A DNA stretch of 11,229 bases from Legionellales bacterium (GTDB lineage Bacteria; Pseudomonadota; Gammaproteobacteria; WLWR01), in NCBI GenBank assembly GCA_012103495.1, contig WLWR01000035.1:1-11229 (forward strand), in the 5' to 3' direction. Shown here piece by piece: positions 1-7,851 of this stretch. The position numbers and the translations under genes are program-made. The notes under the pieces are model-generated. The model had not been told where the DNA came from. It did not search any database and saw only the letters and a list, made by a program, of their open reading frames with translations. Positions within the stretch are counted from its first letter, which is position 1. Every line of letters begins with the position of its first letter.

Positions 1-57
1 TGTCCACGATTTTTCTAATGCTATGGTACGATAACAAACTTGATTCAAAGCAGTCAT
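1..57 (-). CDS. nuoF: NADH-quinone oxidoreductase subunit F, N-terminal fragment
   Basis: This is the first 19 codons of the gene after nuoE; the rest lies beyond the left window edge. The reading frame opens with ATG at 57-55, six bases after the nuoE stop, and reads MTALNQVCYRTIALEKSWT. NuoF is the FMN- and 4Fe-4S-binding NADH-oxidising subunit of complex I. The visible part contains no cofactor motif, so the identity rests on position: nuoF follows nuoE in nearly all bacterial nuo operons. The short N-terminal lead before the conserved domain fits the family. A GAG within the nuoE stop region is the only ribosome-site candidate, so translation is probably coupled to nuoE. Confidence 0.8.
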   Translation of the reverse strand, partial: MTALNQVCYRTIALEKSWT

Positions 58-63
58 AGCGGG

Positions 64-591
64 TTACTCATTTTCCTGAAACGATTGCAAAATGTCATCC
101 ACTTTCTCAGTCGTCAATTGTTCATAATATGTTTTATCAATTTGCATCATCGGCGCGCCGATGCAAGCCCCCAAGCATTCAAATTCACGCAAAGTAAAAC
201 GACCATCATCGGTTGTTTCACCCAACTTCACCCCCAATTTTTGTTTGAGATGATCAACAATGCGATCACAACCACACAGTTTGCAAGAAATGTTAGTGCA
301 TACATAAATTTTGTGTTTACCCACCGGTTTTAAATCGTACATCGAATAAAAAGTGGCAACCTCATACACAGCGATTTTGGGCATTTGCAAATAATTAGCC
401 ACCGCGGTAATCCACTCATCCGTCAACCATCCTTCATTGTGTTCTTGCGCGATCATGAGCGTTTGGATCACCGCCGATTGGCGTTGCTCAGTGGGATATT
501 TAGCAATCCATCGATCAATTTCTTGGATAGCGTCAGCGGGTAATAATTCAATCAAACTGACATTGGGGGACGTTGCTGCTACATCATTCAT
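64..591 (-). CDS. nuoE: NADH-quinone oxidoreductase subunit E (24 kDa, 2Fe-2S)
   Basis: This is the thioredoxin-like 2Fe-2S subunit of the peripheral NADH-dehydrogenase arm of complex I, working with NuoF on the cytoplasmic side. The 175-residue product has the family layout. An N-terminal helical part contains the segment VATFYSMYDLKPVG at about 78-91. The four cluster cysteines follow: C98 and C103 (CTNISC), then C139 and C143 (CLGAC). All ligands are present and the length is normal. The ATG overlaps the nuoD stop by four bases (ATGA type), implying translational coupling. The extra cysteines C106 and C108 (KLCGC) next to C103 are not expected ligands. Confidence 0.97.
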   Translation of the reverse strand: MNDVAATSPNVSLIELLPADAIQEIDRWIAKYPTEQRQSAVIQTLMIAQEHNEGWLTDEWITAVANYLQMPKIAVYEVATFYSMYDLKPVGKHKIYVCTNISCKLCGCDRIVDHLKQKLGVKLGETTDDGRFTLREFECLGACIGAPMMQIDKTYYEQLTTEKVDDILQSFQENE

Positions 592-1841
592 CGATCAATT
601 TCTCCAAACACAATGTCCTGACTGGATAAAATCGCCACGCCATCGGCCAACATGTGACCGCGTGTCATTTCATCAAAGGCTGCTAAATGTGGAAACCCAG
701 GAGCACGCAACTTCAATCGGTATGGTTTATTGGCTCCATCAGAAATAAGATAAGCGCCAAATTCACCTTTGGGGGCCTCTACCGCCGCATACGCTTCACC
801 CGCGGGTACGCAGTAACCTTCGGTAAACAATTTGAAATGGTGGATCATTGCTTCCATATCGTCTTTCATTTGCACACGTTTGGGGGGCGCCACTTTAGGG
901 TCATCGACAATTACCGGCCCTGGATGTTCACGCAACCACCGCACACATTGACGAATAATACGGTTGGATTGACGCATTTCTTCAATACGCACCAAATAAC
1001 GGTCGTAGCAATCACCCCGCAGGCCAACGGGAATATCAAAATCCATTTTGTCGTACATGGCGTAAGGCTGCATTTTACGCAAATCCCATTCCACGCCACT
1101 GGCACGCAACATCGGACCGCTAAAACCTAATTGTTTCGCACGATCAGCAGAAACCACGCCAATATCCACATTGCGTTGTTTCCAAATGCGATTGTTGGTT
1201 AATAATTTTTCGTATTCATCGATACGCGCAGGAAATCGCTCGGTAAAATCGGTGATGAAATCCAATAACGAACCTTTGCGATTGGCATTGCGTTGTTCCG
1301 TCTCTTTTTCATTGTGCCACTTGGAAGCTTGATACTGAGGCATATTGTCTGGCAAATCACGATACACGCCACCGGGCCGATAATATGTGGCATGCATTCG
1401 TGCACCCGAAACAGCTTCATAGCAATCGAATAAATCTTCTCGTTCACGAAAACAATATAAAAAAACTGACATAGCACCAATATCCAAAGCAGCGGCTCCC
1501 AACCACAATAAATGATTGAGGATCCGTGTAATTTCATCAAACATAGTACGAATGTATTGCGCTCGAATCGGTGCTTCAATGCCAATTAATTTTTCTATCG
1601 CACGCACGTAAGCATGTTCATTACACATCATTGATACATAATCCAATCGATCCATGTAACCAATGTTTTGATTAAACGGTTTGGTTTCTGCTAATTTTTC
1701 AGTGCCGCGATGTAACAATCCAATGTGAGGATCCGCGCGAGTAATCACCTCACCATCCAATTCCAACACCAATCGCAACACGCCATGGGCGGCTGGATGC
1801 TGTGGACCAAAGTTCAATGTGTAATTGCGAATTTCCGCCAT
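588..1841 (-). CDS. nuoD: NADH-quinone oxidoreductase subunit D (49 kDa)
   Basis: NuoD forms much of the quinone-binding pocket of complex I at the junction of the peripheral arm and the membrane. The 417-residue protein starts MAEIRNYTLNFGPQHPAAHG. It therefore has the GPQHPAAHG loop (H15, H19) that lines the quinone site, followed by the conserved PHIGLLHRGTEKL segment. The C terminus ends SSQDIVFGEIDR, as in the family. Length is that of a stand-alone NuoD, not a NuoCD fusion as in Escherichia coli. The start has a good ribosome site: GGAGAA lies about nine bases upstream, inside the end of nuoC, with only three bases between the genes. Confidence 0.98.
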   Translation of the reverse strand: MAEIRNYTLNFGPQHPAAHGVLRLVLELDGEVITRADPHIGLLHRGTEKLAETKPFNQNIGYMDRLDYVSMMCNEHAYVRAIEKLIGIEAPIRAQYIRTMFDEITRILNHLLWLGAAALDIGAMSVFLYCFREREDLFDCYEAVSGARMHATYYRPGGVYRDLPDNMPQYQASKWHNEKETEQRNANRKGSLLDFITDFTERFPARIDEYEKLLTNNRIWKQRNVDIGVVSADRAKQLGFSGPMLRASGVEWDLRKMQPYAMYDKMDFDIPVGLRGDCYDRYLVRIEEMRQSNRIIRQCVRWLREHPGPVIVDDPKVAPPKRVQMKDDMEAMIHHFKLFTEGYCVPAGEAYAAVEAPKGEFGAYLISDGANKPYRLKLRAPGFPHLAAFDEMTRGHMLADGVAILSSQDIVFGEIDR

Positions 1842-1844
1842 GCT

Positions 1845-2513
1845 TTATTCTCCTTCACCAAGATAACGATTATCACGGCGACCAACTTTAGGAACTAACA
1901 CTCGCGGTTCAATATTCACCGGCTCATAAATAACTCGTTGTTGTTTGGCATCATAACGCATTTCCACCTGTCCACTGAGTGGAAAATCTTTGCGAAAGGG
2001 ATGACCGATAAACCCATAATCGGTGAGCAATCGTCGCATGTCAGGATGACCGCGAAATAAAATCCCATATAAATCGTAAGCTTCTCGTTCATACCAATTG
2101 GCAGACTCCCAAATGGTGACGACTGAATCCAGCCACAAGGGGTCTTGTTCACAAAATACTCGTAATCGTAATCGTTGATTCAAAGTGGTGGATAATAAAT
2201 GGTAAACCACAGCAAATCGTGGTTTATCCCAATCTAAAATACGTTGCTGTTGTGCCCCTTGCTCAACCCCGCGACTAAACCCTTCGTCAGTGGCCGCTTC
2301 CGTGACCCATTGAACCAACCCATAATCCGCATAATCAACACCACATAGATCTATCAACATATCAAATTGAAATTCAGCTGCATCGCGTAAAATTTGACTT
2401 GCGTCCAATAAATATTGGCTCGGCAGTTCGACGGTAACTTCTTCCAAGACTTGCGTCACACTGACTAACTGATCAGCAAATCGTTGTCGCAGGGTGTGGA
2501 CTAAACTGGTCAT
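1845..2513 (-). CDS. nuoC: NADH-quinone oxidoreductase subunit C (30 kDa)
   Basis: This is the 30-kDa connecting subunit of the hydrophilic arm of complex I, which packs against NuoD. The 222-residue product carries the family signature at about 140-175: WYEREAYDLYG, then RGHPDMRRLLTDYGF and GHPFRKDFPLSG. A linker at about 71-98 (EAATDEGF to DWDKPRF) separates the two halves of the domain. Start and stop are tightly packed: the ATG overlaps the nuoB stop by four bases (ATGA), and the stop lies three bases before nuoD. It is a separate gene, not fused to nuoD. Confidence 0.97.
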   Translation of the reverse strand: MTSLVHTLRQRFADQLVSVTQVLEEVTVELPSQYLLDASQILRDAAEFQFDMLIDLCGVDYADYGLVQWVTEAATDEGFSRGVEQGAQQQRILDWDKPRFAVVYHLLSTTLNQRLRLRVFCEQDPLWLDSVVTIWESANWYEREAYDLYGILFRGHPDMRRLLTDYGFIGHPFRKDFPLSGQVEMRYDAKQQRVIYEPVNIEPRVLVPKVGRRDNRYLGEGE

Positions 2514-2986
2514 CGCTCTACTTTATTGGTTCGTTTAATTTTGTTTTGCAATTGAATGATGCCATACAACAATGCTTCCGCTGTGGGTGGACACCCTGGC
2601 ACATACACATCAACCGGCACGATTCGATCACAACCGCGTACCACAGAATAAGAATAATGGTAATATCCCCCACCATTGGCACACGACCCCATCGAGATCA
2701 CCCAGCGAGGTTCTGGCATTTGATCGTAGACTTTGCGCAAGGCAGGGGCCATTTTATTGCACAAAGTACCAGCCACAATCATGACATCCGATTGCCGAGG
2801 ACTGGGGCGAAATAAAATACCGAATCGATCCAAATCGTAACGTGCAGCGCCGGAGTGCATCATTTCAACGGCACAACACGCCAAGCCAAATGTCATTGGC
2901 CACATGGCGCCGCCTCGCGCCCAACCCACTAATTTATCCAAGGAAGTGGTGACAAAACCTAATTGTCGAAGGTTAGCTACTCCCAT
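2510..2986 (-). CDS. nuoB: NADH-quinone oxidoreductase subunit B (PSST, 4Fe-4S N2)
   Basis: NuoB holds the terminal 4Fe-4S cluster N2, which hands electrons to quinone. From the chosen ATG the protein has 158 residues. It shows the cluster ligands C37-C38 (GLACCAVEMM), C102 (MGSCANGGGYYHY) and C132 (VPGCPPTAEALLYG), together with the family block RYDLDRFGILFRPSPRQSDV. A GTG seven codons upstream, at 3007, would also be in frame. The ATG at 2986 is preferred because an AAGG ribosome site precedes it by nine bases and because family members begin close to this point. The gene overlaps the end of nuoA by 10 bases and the start of nuoC by four. Confidence 0.97.
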   Translation of the reverse strand: MGVANLRQLGFVTTSLDKLVGWARGGAMWPMTFGLACCAVEMMHSGAARYDLDRFGILFRPSPRQSDVMIVAGTLCNKMAPALRKVYDQMPEPRWVISMGSCANGGGYYHYSYSVVRGCDRIVPVDVYVPGCPPTAEALLYGIIQLQNKIKRTNKVER

Positions 2987-3333
2987 TCCAACGCACCTTT
3001 TTTCCACTCAAAAATAAAACCGATAACCAACAATCCTAAAAACAATCCCATCGCTAATAAGCCAAACCAACCAATCTCGGTCAACGCCAAAGCCCATGGG
3101 AAAAAGAATGCCGTTTCCAAATCGAAAATAATGAATAAAATAGCAACCAAATAAAATCGAACATCAAAGGGGATACGCGCACTTTCAAATTCGCCAAAGC
3201 CGCATTCATAAGGAGAATTTTTTTGTTTGTCCGGTCGATGGGGACTCACAATAGAACCAACCCCCAGCAACGCCACCCCCAGACCTAAGCCGACGATAAT
3301 AAAAATCAATACTGGCAAATATTCTTGTAACAT
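2977..3333 (-). CDS. nuoA: NADH-quinone oxidoreductase subunit A
   Basis: This is a small membrane subunit of complex I, first in the nuo operon. The 118 residues show three hydrophobic helices at about 5-28, 60-81 and 87-108. The conserved loop SPYECGFG (40-47, C44) lies between helices 1 and 2. The acidic pair D71/E73 sits within helix 2 (FIIFDLETAFFFPWA). All of this is diagnostic for NuoA. The gene begins 35 bases after the CCA end of the tRNA-Leu, with no hairpin between. It is therefore probably on the same primary transcript as the tRNA. The ribosome site is weak: AGGA lies 14 bases from the ATG. Confidence 0.97.
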   Translation of the reverse strand: MLQEYLPVLIFIIVGLGLGVALLGVGSIVSPHRPDKQKNSPYECGFGEFESARIPFDVRFYLVAILFIIFDLETAFFFPWALALTEIGWFGLLAMGLFLGLLVIGFIFEWKKGALEWE

Positions 3334-3368
3334 GTGTTTTTCAACAATCCTAAGATTATTCAGTTTTA

Positions 3369-3453
3369 TGGTGCCGAAGGCCGGACTCGAACCGGCACGA
3401 CTTTCGTCACCGCCCCCTCAAGACGGCGTGTCTACCAATTCCACCACTCCGGC
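3369..3453 (-). tRNA. tRNA-Leu (anticodon GAG)
   Basis: On the minus strand an 85-base class II tRNA folds fully. The acceptor GCCGGAG pairs with CTTCGGC (one G-U), followed by discriminator A and a genome-encoded CCA. The D-arm contains TGGTGGAATTGGTAGACAC. The anticodon stem CCGTC/GGGCG holds the loop with GAG at positions 34-36. A 13-base variable arm contains a small TGAC-type hairpin. The T-arm is GCCGG-TTCGAGT-CCGGC. GAG reads the CUC and CUU leucine codons. It sits between secG and nuoA; in E. coli the GAG tRNA-Leu (leuU) also lies beside secG. Confidence 0.97.
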
Positions 3454-3469
3454 TAACCGTAAGGCACAT

Positions 3470-3486
3470 TGTTCATTTTTTGAACA
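3470..3486. repeat. Perfect inverted repeat in the tRNA-Leu 5' leader
   Basis: TGTTCA and TGAACA are separated by five T (five A on the tRNA strand), giving a six-pair hairpin. It lies 16 bases upstream of the mature tRNA 5' end and about 10 bases after the predicted start of transcription, so it would form in the precursor leader. There is no U-tract after it on the tRNA strand, so it is not a terminator in that direction. A role in leader processing is possible but not shown. Confidence 0.5.
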
Positions 3487-3503
3487 GGTAGCGCTTTCAC
3501 GTA

Positions 3504-3531
3504 ATTATAACGAATTCTGGCATGATTACTA
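3504..3531 (-). promoter_or_regulatory. Predicted sigma-70 promoter for tRNA-Leu and nuo operon
   Basis: The minus strand has a perfect TATAAT at 3509-3504, preceded 16 bases upstream by TAGTAA, a weak match to TTGACA (positions 1, 3 and 6). Transcription would start near 3497, about 44 bases before the tRNA. This is the only consensus-quality -10 box between secG and the tRNA and would let tRNA-Leu and nuo be expressed independently of tpiA-secG. The weak -35 limits confidence. Confidence 0.5.
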
Positions 3532-3559
3532 GAGGTAAGCACTTAGAAATTCACTGAAA

Positions 3560-3580
3560 TTTGTCTGGATGGAAGACAAA
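3560..3580 (-). terminator. Stem-loop just after secG, possible weak terminator
   Basis: On the minus strand, five bases after the secG stop, TTTGTCT and AGACAAA form a perfect seven-pair stem around a seven-base loop, followed by TTTC. The stem is AT-rich and the U-run is short, so it may terminate only partly or act as a 3'-end stabilising or processing structure between secG and the tRNA. Confidence 0.4.
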
Positions 3581-3584
3581 CAAT

Positions 3585-3950
3585 TTAAGCGTCACCAGTC
3601 TCTGTAGAAACCGACTCAACCATTTGCTCTATTTCAGGTTCTGGCACTAATACCATTGTCTCTACCACCGATGTGGTAGGTAATGAAACCGGGGTCACCG
3701 CTGTTTGCATTTGCCGATACATCGAAGCCGCCAAATAACCCAGACTCAAACTGGTAACAAAAAACGATGCTGCTAATATCGCGGTGATTTTCATTAAAAA
3801 CGAAGCCGAACCTTGGCTGCCAAAAACTGTTTGCGATGCTCCCGCGCCAAACGCGGCTCCCATGCTGGCCCCTTTGCCTTGCTGCAACAAGACTAACGAA
3901 ATTAATGCAACCGCAATGGCCACATGAATGATTAATACGATTTGATACAT
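3585..3950 (-). CDS. secG: Preprotein translocase subunit SecG
   Basis: SecG is the small auxiliary subunit of the SecYEG channel in the inner membrane and assists SecA-driven export. The 121-residue product has the expected layout. Helix 1 is at about 3-21, followed by the conserved loop LLQQGKGASMGAAFGAG (about 21-37) and GSQGSASF. Helix 2 is at about 52-76. A hydrophilic tail of about 45 residues rich in V, P, T and E follows, slightly longer than in E. coli (110 residues in all). The ATG overlaps the 3' end of tpiA by 19 bases in another frame, so translation of the two is likely coupled. The secG-tRNA-Leu neighbourhood is conserved in gammaproteobacteria. Confidence 0.95.
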   Translation of the reverse strand: MYQIVLIIHVAIAVALISLVLLQQGKGASMGAAFGAGASQTVFGSQGSASFLMKITAILAASFFVTSLSLGYLAASMYRQMQTAVTPVSLPTTSVVETMVLVPEPEIEQMVESVSTETGDA

Positions 3951-4690
3951 TGTAAAATTTCCACAAACTTATGCGCATCCAACGATGCGCCACCAATTAA
4001 ACCACCGTCAATATCCGGCATACTAAAGATATCCGCCGCATTGTCGGGTTTGACACTACCACCATATAAAATAGTTAATGATTCTCCAATCTCTGTATTC
4101 AAGCGCATGATTTTTTTACGAATCAACTCATGTACCCATTGCGCCTCACTAGGACTGGCCGCTTTGCCGGTACCAATCGCCCAAATCGGTTCATAAGCAA
4201 GCACAGCGGGCAATAAATTGACGACCCCGTTGGTGAGTACCGCATCCAATTGTGTTTCAATCACTGCTTGTGTTTGGCCATGCTGCCGCTCATGCAGAGT
4301 TTCACCAACACATAAAATCGGCGTTAAGCCTGCTTGCTGCGCTCGCTGAAATTTTACCGCAACCACTTGATTGGTTTCATTATATTGTTGGCGACGCTCT
4401 GAATGCCCTACCAACACATACTGACAACCCAAATCTGCCAACATGTCTGCCGCAATCTCGCCGGTGTGTGCTCCGGGTTGATGTTCACTGACATTTTGCG
4501 CCCCACAAACAATCCGACTGTCTTGTAATTGACTGATGACTTGCATCAAATAAATAAATGGTGGCAATAACACACACTGTTGCGCCAATGGCTCATCAAC
4601 TTCTGTGTGTATCGTTTGCACTAAGTCGGTCACCTGCTGCTGGCTCCCGTGCATTTTCCAGTTACCAACTACCAGTTGCCGCCGTGTCAT
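3932..4690 (-). CDS. tpiA: Triosephosphate isomerase
   Basis: This cytoplasmic glycolytic and gluconeogenic enzyme interconverts dihydroxyacetone phosphate and glyceraldehyde 3-phosphate. Numbered from the ATG at 4690 (252 residues), all active-site elements are present: N10 and K12 (GNWKM), the electrophile H96 (VGHSERR), and the catalytic base E167 followed by flexible loop 6 (AYEPIWAIGTGKAA). The phosphate-binding segments YGGSVKPDN (209-217) and GGLIGGASL (229-237) are also present. A GTG codon immediately precedes the ATG and could serve as start; family N termini fit the ATG. No strong ribosome site is seen for either. The gene heads the tpiA-secG pair and diverges from the transporter gene. 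Confidence 0.97.
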   Translation of the reverse strand: MTRRQLVVGNWKMHGSQQQVTDLVQTIHTEVDEPLAQQCVLLPPFIYLMQVISQLQDSRIVCGAQNVSEHQPGAHTGEIAADMLADLGCQYVLVGHSERRQQYNETNQVVAVKFQRAQQAGLTPILCVGETLHERQHGQTQAVIETQLDAVLTNGVVNLLPAVLAYEPIWAIGTGKAASPSEAQWVHELIRKKIMRLNTEIGESLTILYGGSVKPDNAADIFSMPDIDGGLIGGASLDAHKFVEILQCIKSY

Positions 4691-4732
4691 CACCTGTTTT
4701 CAAACCATTGTTGCCCGATTATCAGGGCGGTA

Positions 4733-4761
4733 AGAATAACCAACTCTTACAAGAAACACAA
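4733..4761 (-). promoter_or_regulatory. Possible tpiA promoter
   Basis: On the minus strand TTGTGT (4761-4756) and TATTCT (4738-4733) are separated by 17 bases. They match three of six and four of six consensus positions. The start would lie near 4726, about 36 bases before the tpiA ATG. It is the best spaced pair I could find in the 4691-4905 divergent gap but is only a weak candidate. Confidence 0.25.
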
Positions 4762-4846
4762 TATCCGTTGTCTAAACACCGACTTATCCCTGCATCATCG
4801 CACGCATTCCTTTTATTACCGGTCTGGTTCGCTTCAATTTATCTCG

Positions 4847-4855
4847 TGCTATTTT
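4847..4855 (+). promoter_or_regulatory. Possible extended -10 promoter for the transporter gene
   Basis: TGCTATTTT fits an extended -10 (TGnTATnnT), with no good -35 upstream. Transcription would start near 4862, roughly 40 bases before the proposed start codon. The same TGCTAT core occurs in the two repeat-borne promoters further right. It is a weak prediction from one box only. Confidence 0.3.
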
Positions 4856-4905
4856 ACGATGAATTTATTAAAATGCGTCTCTTAAATCAATGCCGCTGAT
4901 TGCCT

Positions 4906-6141
4906 GTGTCTAATCCCATTTACCATGCTTTTATCCCATTAACGAGTTTATTCATCTTTACTATTAGCAATGGTTTTTTAATGACATTCACCGCTTTGGC
5001 AGTGAATGAGGCACAATATTCAGAATTGGTTGTGGGAGCAATGACCACAGCGTTTTATCTGGGATTGGGTATTGCTTCTTTTTCTGTCGATAAATTAATT
5101 TCCTCTGTGGGTCATATTCGAGTTTTTGCCGCGTTTACTGCTGGTTTGGCCATTGTAACGTTGTGCCAAGGATTATTTTTTGATCCGATATTCTGGTTTG
5201 CGATGCGTTTTGCCGCTGGTTTTTTTACCGCGGGTTTATTCATTGTGGTGGAAAGTTGGCTGTTATTAATTGGCGGCGTGCAAACTCGTGGAAGAATTCT
5301 GGCTTTTTACATGATTGCATTTTACGCAGCCCAATCGCTTGGACAATTGTTATTGTATTTGCCCGATGTGAATGTGCTCTTGCCATACGTGGTTGCAGCC
5401 TTACTTTGTTCTTTGTCCATCATTCCAATGACGTTACTACGCATTCAAGCCCCTACTTTCGAACCACACTCTCAACTCAATATAATTGAATTATTTAAAT
5501 TGGCGCCGTCCGGATGGTTAAGCTGTCTTTGTTCTGGATTGGTGCTGGGAGCACTGTATGGTTTGATGCCCATTTTTATTTTACAAAAAACCATGAATCA
5601 AGATTATGTCTCATGGATGATGGCTTTAATTATTTGGGGTGGTATGTTGCTACAATATCCGATTGGGCGATTGTCTGATTATTTGGGTCGGCGCTCGGTA
5701 TTGATTGGAATTTGTTTGATGATTTTAACTCTTTCCATTCTAATTATTTTGGTAAGTGATCAATGGACGTTGGTGGCTGTTTTATTATTTTTATTTGGTG
5801 GCTTTAGTTTTACCATTTATCCAGTCAGCATCACAATGGCTTGTGATGTCTTGACTGATCGTCAAATTGTTCCAGCAACCCAAGGGCTTGTTTTTGTCTA
5901 CAGTTTGGGTTCTATCTCTGGACCTTTGCTGGCCTCTGGGGTCCTTTATTTTGCCAGTAACAATGGCTTGTTCATTTATTACTTGGTGATTAGTTTGATA
6001 TTGATGGGCTTTATCAGCGTGCGCAAATGGCAGACTCCTCGAAGGGTTCCAGAAACAAAATTTTTATCCACTCCACAAACGGCCACACCTACAGCAGTTG
6101 AATTAGACCCACGGATTGAATCCGAGTCGACCAAATCGTAA
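4906..6141 (+). CDS. Major facilitator superfamily transporter, YcaD-like
   Basis: This is an inner-membrane secondary transporter of unknown substrate. The roughly 411-residue protein is strongly hydrophobic, with about 12 predicted helices in two halves and a hydrophilic C-terminal tail of about 25 residues. Segments resembling E. coli YcaD are visible: FIVVESWLLL, GRILAFYMIAFYAAQSLGQLLL, LGALYGLMPIF, and the loop QYPIGRLSDYLGRRSVL, which is the MFS motif-A-like loop before helix 8. The start is uncertain. GTG at 4906 and TTG at 4900 both keep the first helix, whereas the first ATG (4981) would cut into it; none has a clear ribosome site. The gene stands alone and ends 15 bases from the oppositely directed ankyrin-like gene, with no terminator visible between. 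Confidence 0.85.
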   Translation: MSNPIYHAFIPLTSLFIFTISNGFLMTFTALAVNEAQYSELVVGAMTTAFYLGLGIASFSVDKLISSVGHIRVFAAFTAGLAIVTLCQGLFFDPIFWFAMRFAAGFFTAGLFIVVESWLLLIGGVQTRGRILAFYMIAFYAAQSLGQLLLYLPDVNVLLPYVVAALLCSLSIIPMTLLRIQAPTFEPHSQLNIIELFKLAPSGWLSCLCSGLVLGALYGLMPIFILQKTMNQDYVSWMMALIIWGGMLLQYPIGRLSDYLGRRSVLIGICLMILTLSILIILVSDQWTLVAVLLFLFGGFSFTIYPVSITMACDVLTDRQIVPATQGLVFVYSLGSISGPLLASGVLYFASNNGLFIYYLVISLILMGFISVRKWQTPRRVPETKFLSTPQTATPTAVELDPRIESESTKS

Positions 6142-6156
6142 TAATTCACCAAAATT

Positions 6157-7851
6157 TCAACATATCAGCTTTGCGTCTGGTACTTCATCAACTGTTAAAT
6201 CAAGCTTTGGATTAAATACCTCATTAAACTCTGGTAGGCAGGCAAACATTGTCGCGGCAAATTTCAAAATCGTCGCCAACGTTCCTTGTAAATTGATCGA
6301 AGGATTCTTTTGCTGAAAAAATTCAAATGTCTCCGTTAATATCTCCTTAGGACTTTTGTTCTGAGAAGCATTCCATCCAGATTTCAATTTGAATGAAGGC
6401 ACATAATTTTCCAGATAATCATTCACCACTTGAACATTTTTACGTCCATACTTTCCATTTAATAATTGACCGATTTTACCCCGAATCTTTTGTGACCATG
6501 ATTGTTCACCCAGATAATGCCTTCTTAGTAGTTTTTCGATCAACTTTAGCGGATTTTCTTTTATTTCTGATGTTAAATAGTGTTCACTAATAAACACCAT
6601 TTGTTTCAATTGTGACGTCTGCAATTTAAAATCATTTGGCCAACTTCGACACAAAATATCTGGAAGCAAGCGAGGGTGCGACAAAGCTATTTTATGTAAG
6701 CATAAATTCACCTTACCTGGATCACTACTAACTGATTGGCGTAACGACTCATCACCAAGCTGTTCAATCAACGTCTTGACATTGCTACTATCAAAATGCA
6801 ATGCGACCCAATAAACTAATGACGCTTCATTAGTGACACACTGCGCCACGGCTTTACTATCTAAATATCGCATCATCATCCGATAAACAGAGGTTGATTG
6901 ACAGGCAGCCACTTTCGCAAACGCTTTATTCACCAATAGCGCTTTCACATCTTCTGGCATCATTGCAGTGGTTAATAATCGTAATACATGAAACCCTTGA
7001 TATTGAACGGCCCATTGGAATACAGATTCACCATCTTTTGTTTCCTGTGAAAATAAGCCATACAGCAGTTTGCTTATCTGCTTGCGTTGAGCACGATGCG
7101 TCCGACAAAGTTTGTTGATAAGCGTATAAGCCATTTCAGGCGTCGCATGCTTCATAGCGACATGCAAAGGGGTAACTTTGGTTTCTACTTCAGGAATTTG
7201 TAACCCGGCAATGAGTGCATTGGTTGATAATTTCTGGATTAAGGTTAAATAATCAGCCTCTAAGCGATCAGGGTGTCTTTGATAACGAAAAGCTCGATGC
7301 AAATAAGTTTCACCAGTCTGTACAACTTGATCCGTAATATGATCATTCAACCATTGAGCTGGAAAATATTGAACGCACACGCCAAATTTATTGCTGGCAG
7401 GCAACGACCCACCTTTCTGATATGATTCACTCACGATATGCATGATCGTCGAACCGTCGTCTGCTTGTTTCAACCCATCCATAAAGATTTCGCTGGGCAA
7501 TTTCTTAAATAGATCCCGCAGCATGGGTGCCAGTTGATGTACGATAGCTTGTTGCAACCCGGTTTTCTTTTGCTGATCGCACGCCAGTAAAGCGTTATTC
7601 CGTACAGAAACGGAGGCGCGCTCACACAATAAAGACAATAAAACGCCAGAAAGTTTCCCCTGAGCCACATAGCCTAACAAAGGTTGTCGAGGATCCCCAA
7701 TCGTACCCTCTAGCAGTTGATCCACTTCATTTTCAGATGCTTGAGCAATTAAGTCAGCAGCCTGATCCCAATGTTGCCCAACAATCATCTCATTTATTTC
7801 GGTTAAACTTAATTTCTGTGGTTCTCGCGAAACAACTCTTGCCACACTCAT
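6157..7851 (-). CDS. Ankyrin-like helical-repeat protein, candidate secreted effector
   Basis: I recognise no named family. The frame extends 26 codons upstream to a TTG at 7929 (590 residues). ATG at 7851 is preferred (564 residues) because GGGGA precedes it by nine bases. In 590-residue numbering, degenerate ankyrin-like helix pairs recur: DGSTIMHIVSES (158-169), GETYLHRAF (206-214), TPLHVAMKHATPEMAYTLINKL (253-274, the clearest), GESVFQWAVQYQGFHVLRLL (300-319), SLVYWVALHF (370-379) and VNLCLHKIALSHPRLLPDIL (407-426). There is no signal peptide or membrane helix. The C terminus (about 480-560) is basic and ends in an acidic stretch, LTVDEVPDAKLIC. Such proteins in Legionellales are often type IV secretion substrates. 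That role is inferred, and no secretion gene lies in the window. Confidence 0.75.
   Translation of the reverse strand: MSVARVVSREPQKLSLTEINEMIVGQHWDQAADLIAQASENEVDQLLEGTIGDPRQPLLGYVAQGKLSGVLLSLLCERASVSVRNNALLACDQQKKTGLQQAIVHQLAPMLRDLFKKLPSEIFMDGLKQADDGSTIMHIVSESYQKGGSLPASNKFGVCVQYFPAQWLNDHITDQVVQTGETYLHRAFRYQRHPDRLEADYLTLIQKLSTNALIAGLQIPEVETKVTPLHVAMKHATPEMAYTLINKLCRTHRAQRKQISKLLYGLFSQETKDGESVFQWAVQYQGFHVLRLLTTAMMPEDVKALLVNKAFAKVAACQSTSVYRMMMRYLDSKAVAQCVTNEASLVYWVALHFDSSNVKTLIEQLGDESLRQSVSSDPGKVNLCLHKIALSHPRLLPDILCRSWPNDFKLQTSQLKQMVFISEHYLTSEIKENPLKLIEKLLRRHYLGEQSWSQKIRGKIGQLLNGKYGRKNVQVVNDYLENYVPSFKLKSGWNASQNKSPKEILTETFEFFQQKNPSINLQGTLATILKFAATMFACLPEFNEVFNPKLDLTVDEVPDAKLIC

Noticed and set aside
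687..1130. Long plus-strand open frame opposite nuoD
   Set aside because: Shadow of the nuoD codon pattern; nuoD is unmistakable on the minus strand.
3227..3532. Plus-strand open frame of 101 codons across nuoA and the tRNA
   Set aside because: It is antisense to the tRNA-Leu gene. The stretch resembling an often misannotated protein (KAGLEPARLSSPP) is simply the reverse of a tRNA.
4558..4899. Plus-strand open frame over the tpiA start and the divergent gap
   Set aside because: Mostly antisense to conserved tpiA codons, with no recognisable protein features; the gap reads better as regulatory DNA.
6142..6156. Bidirectional terminator between the convergent transporter and ankyrin-like genes
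   Set aside because: The 15-base gap and flanking codons show no inverted repeat or T-tract that would support it.
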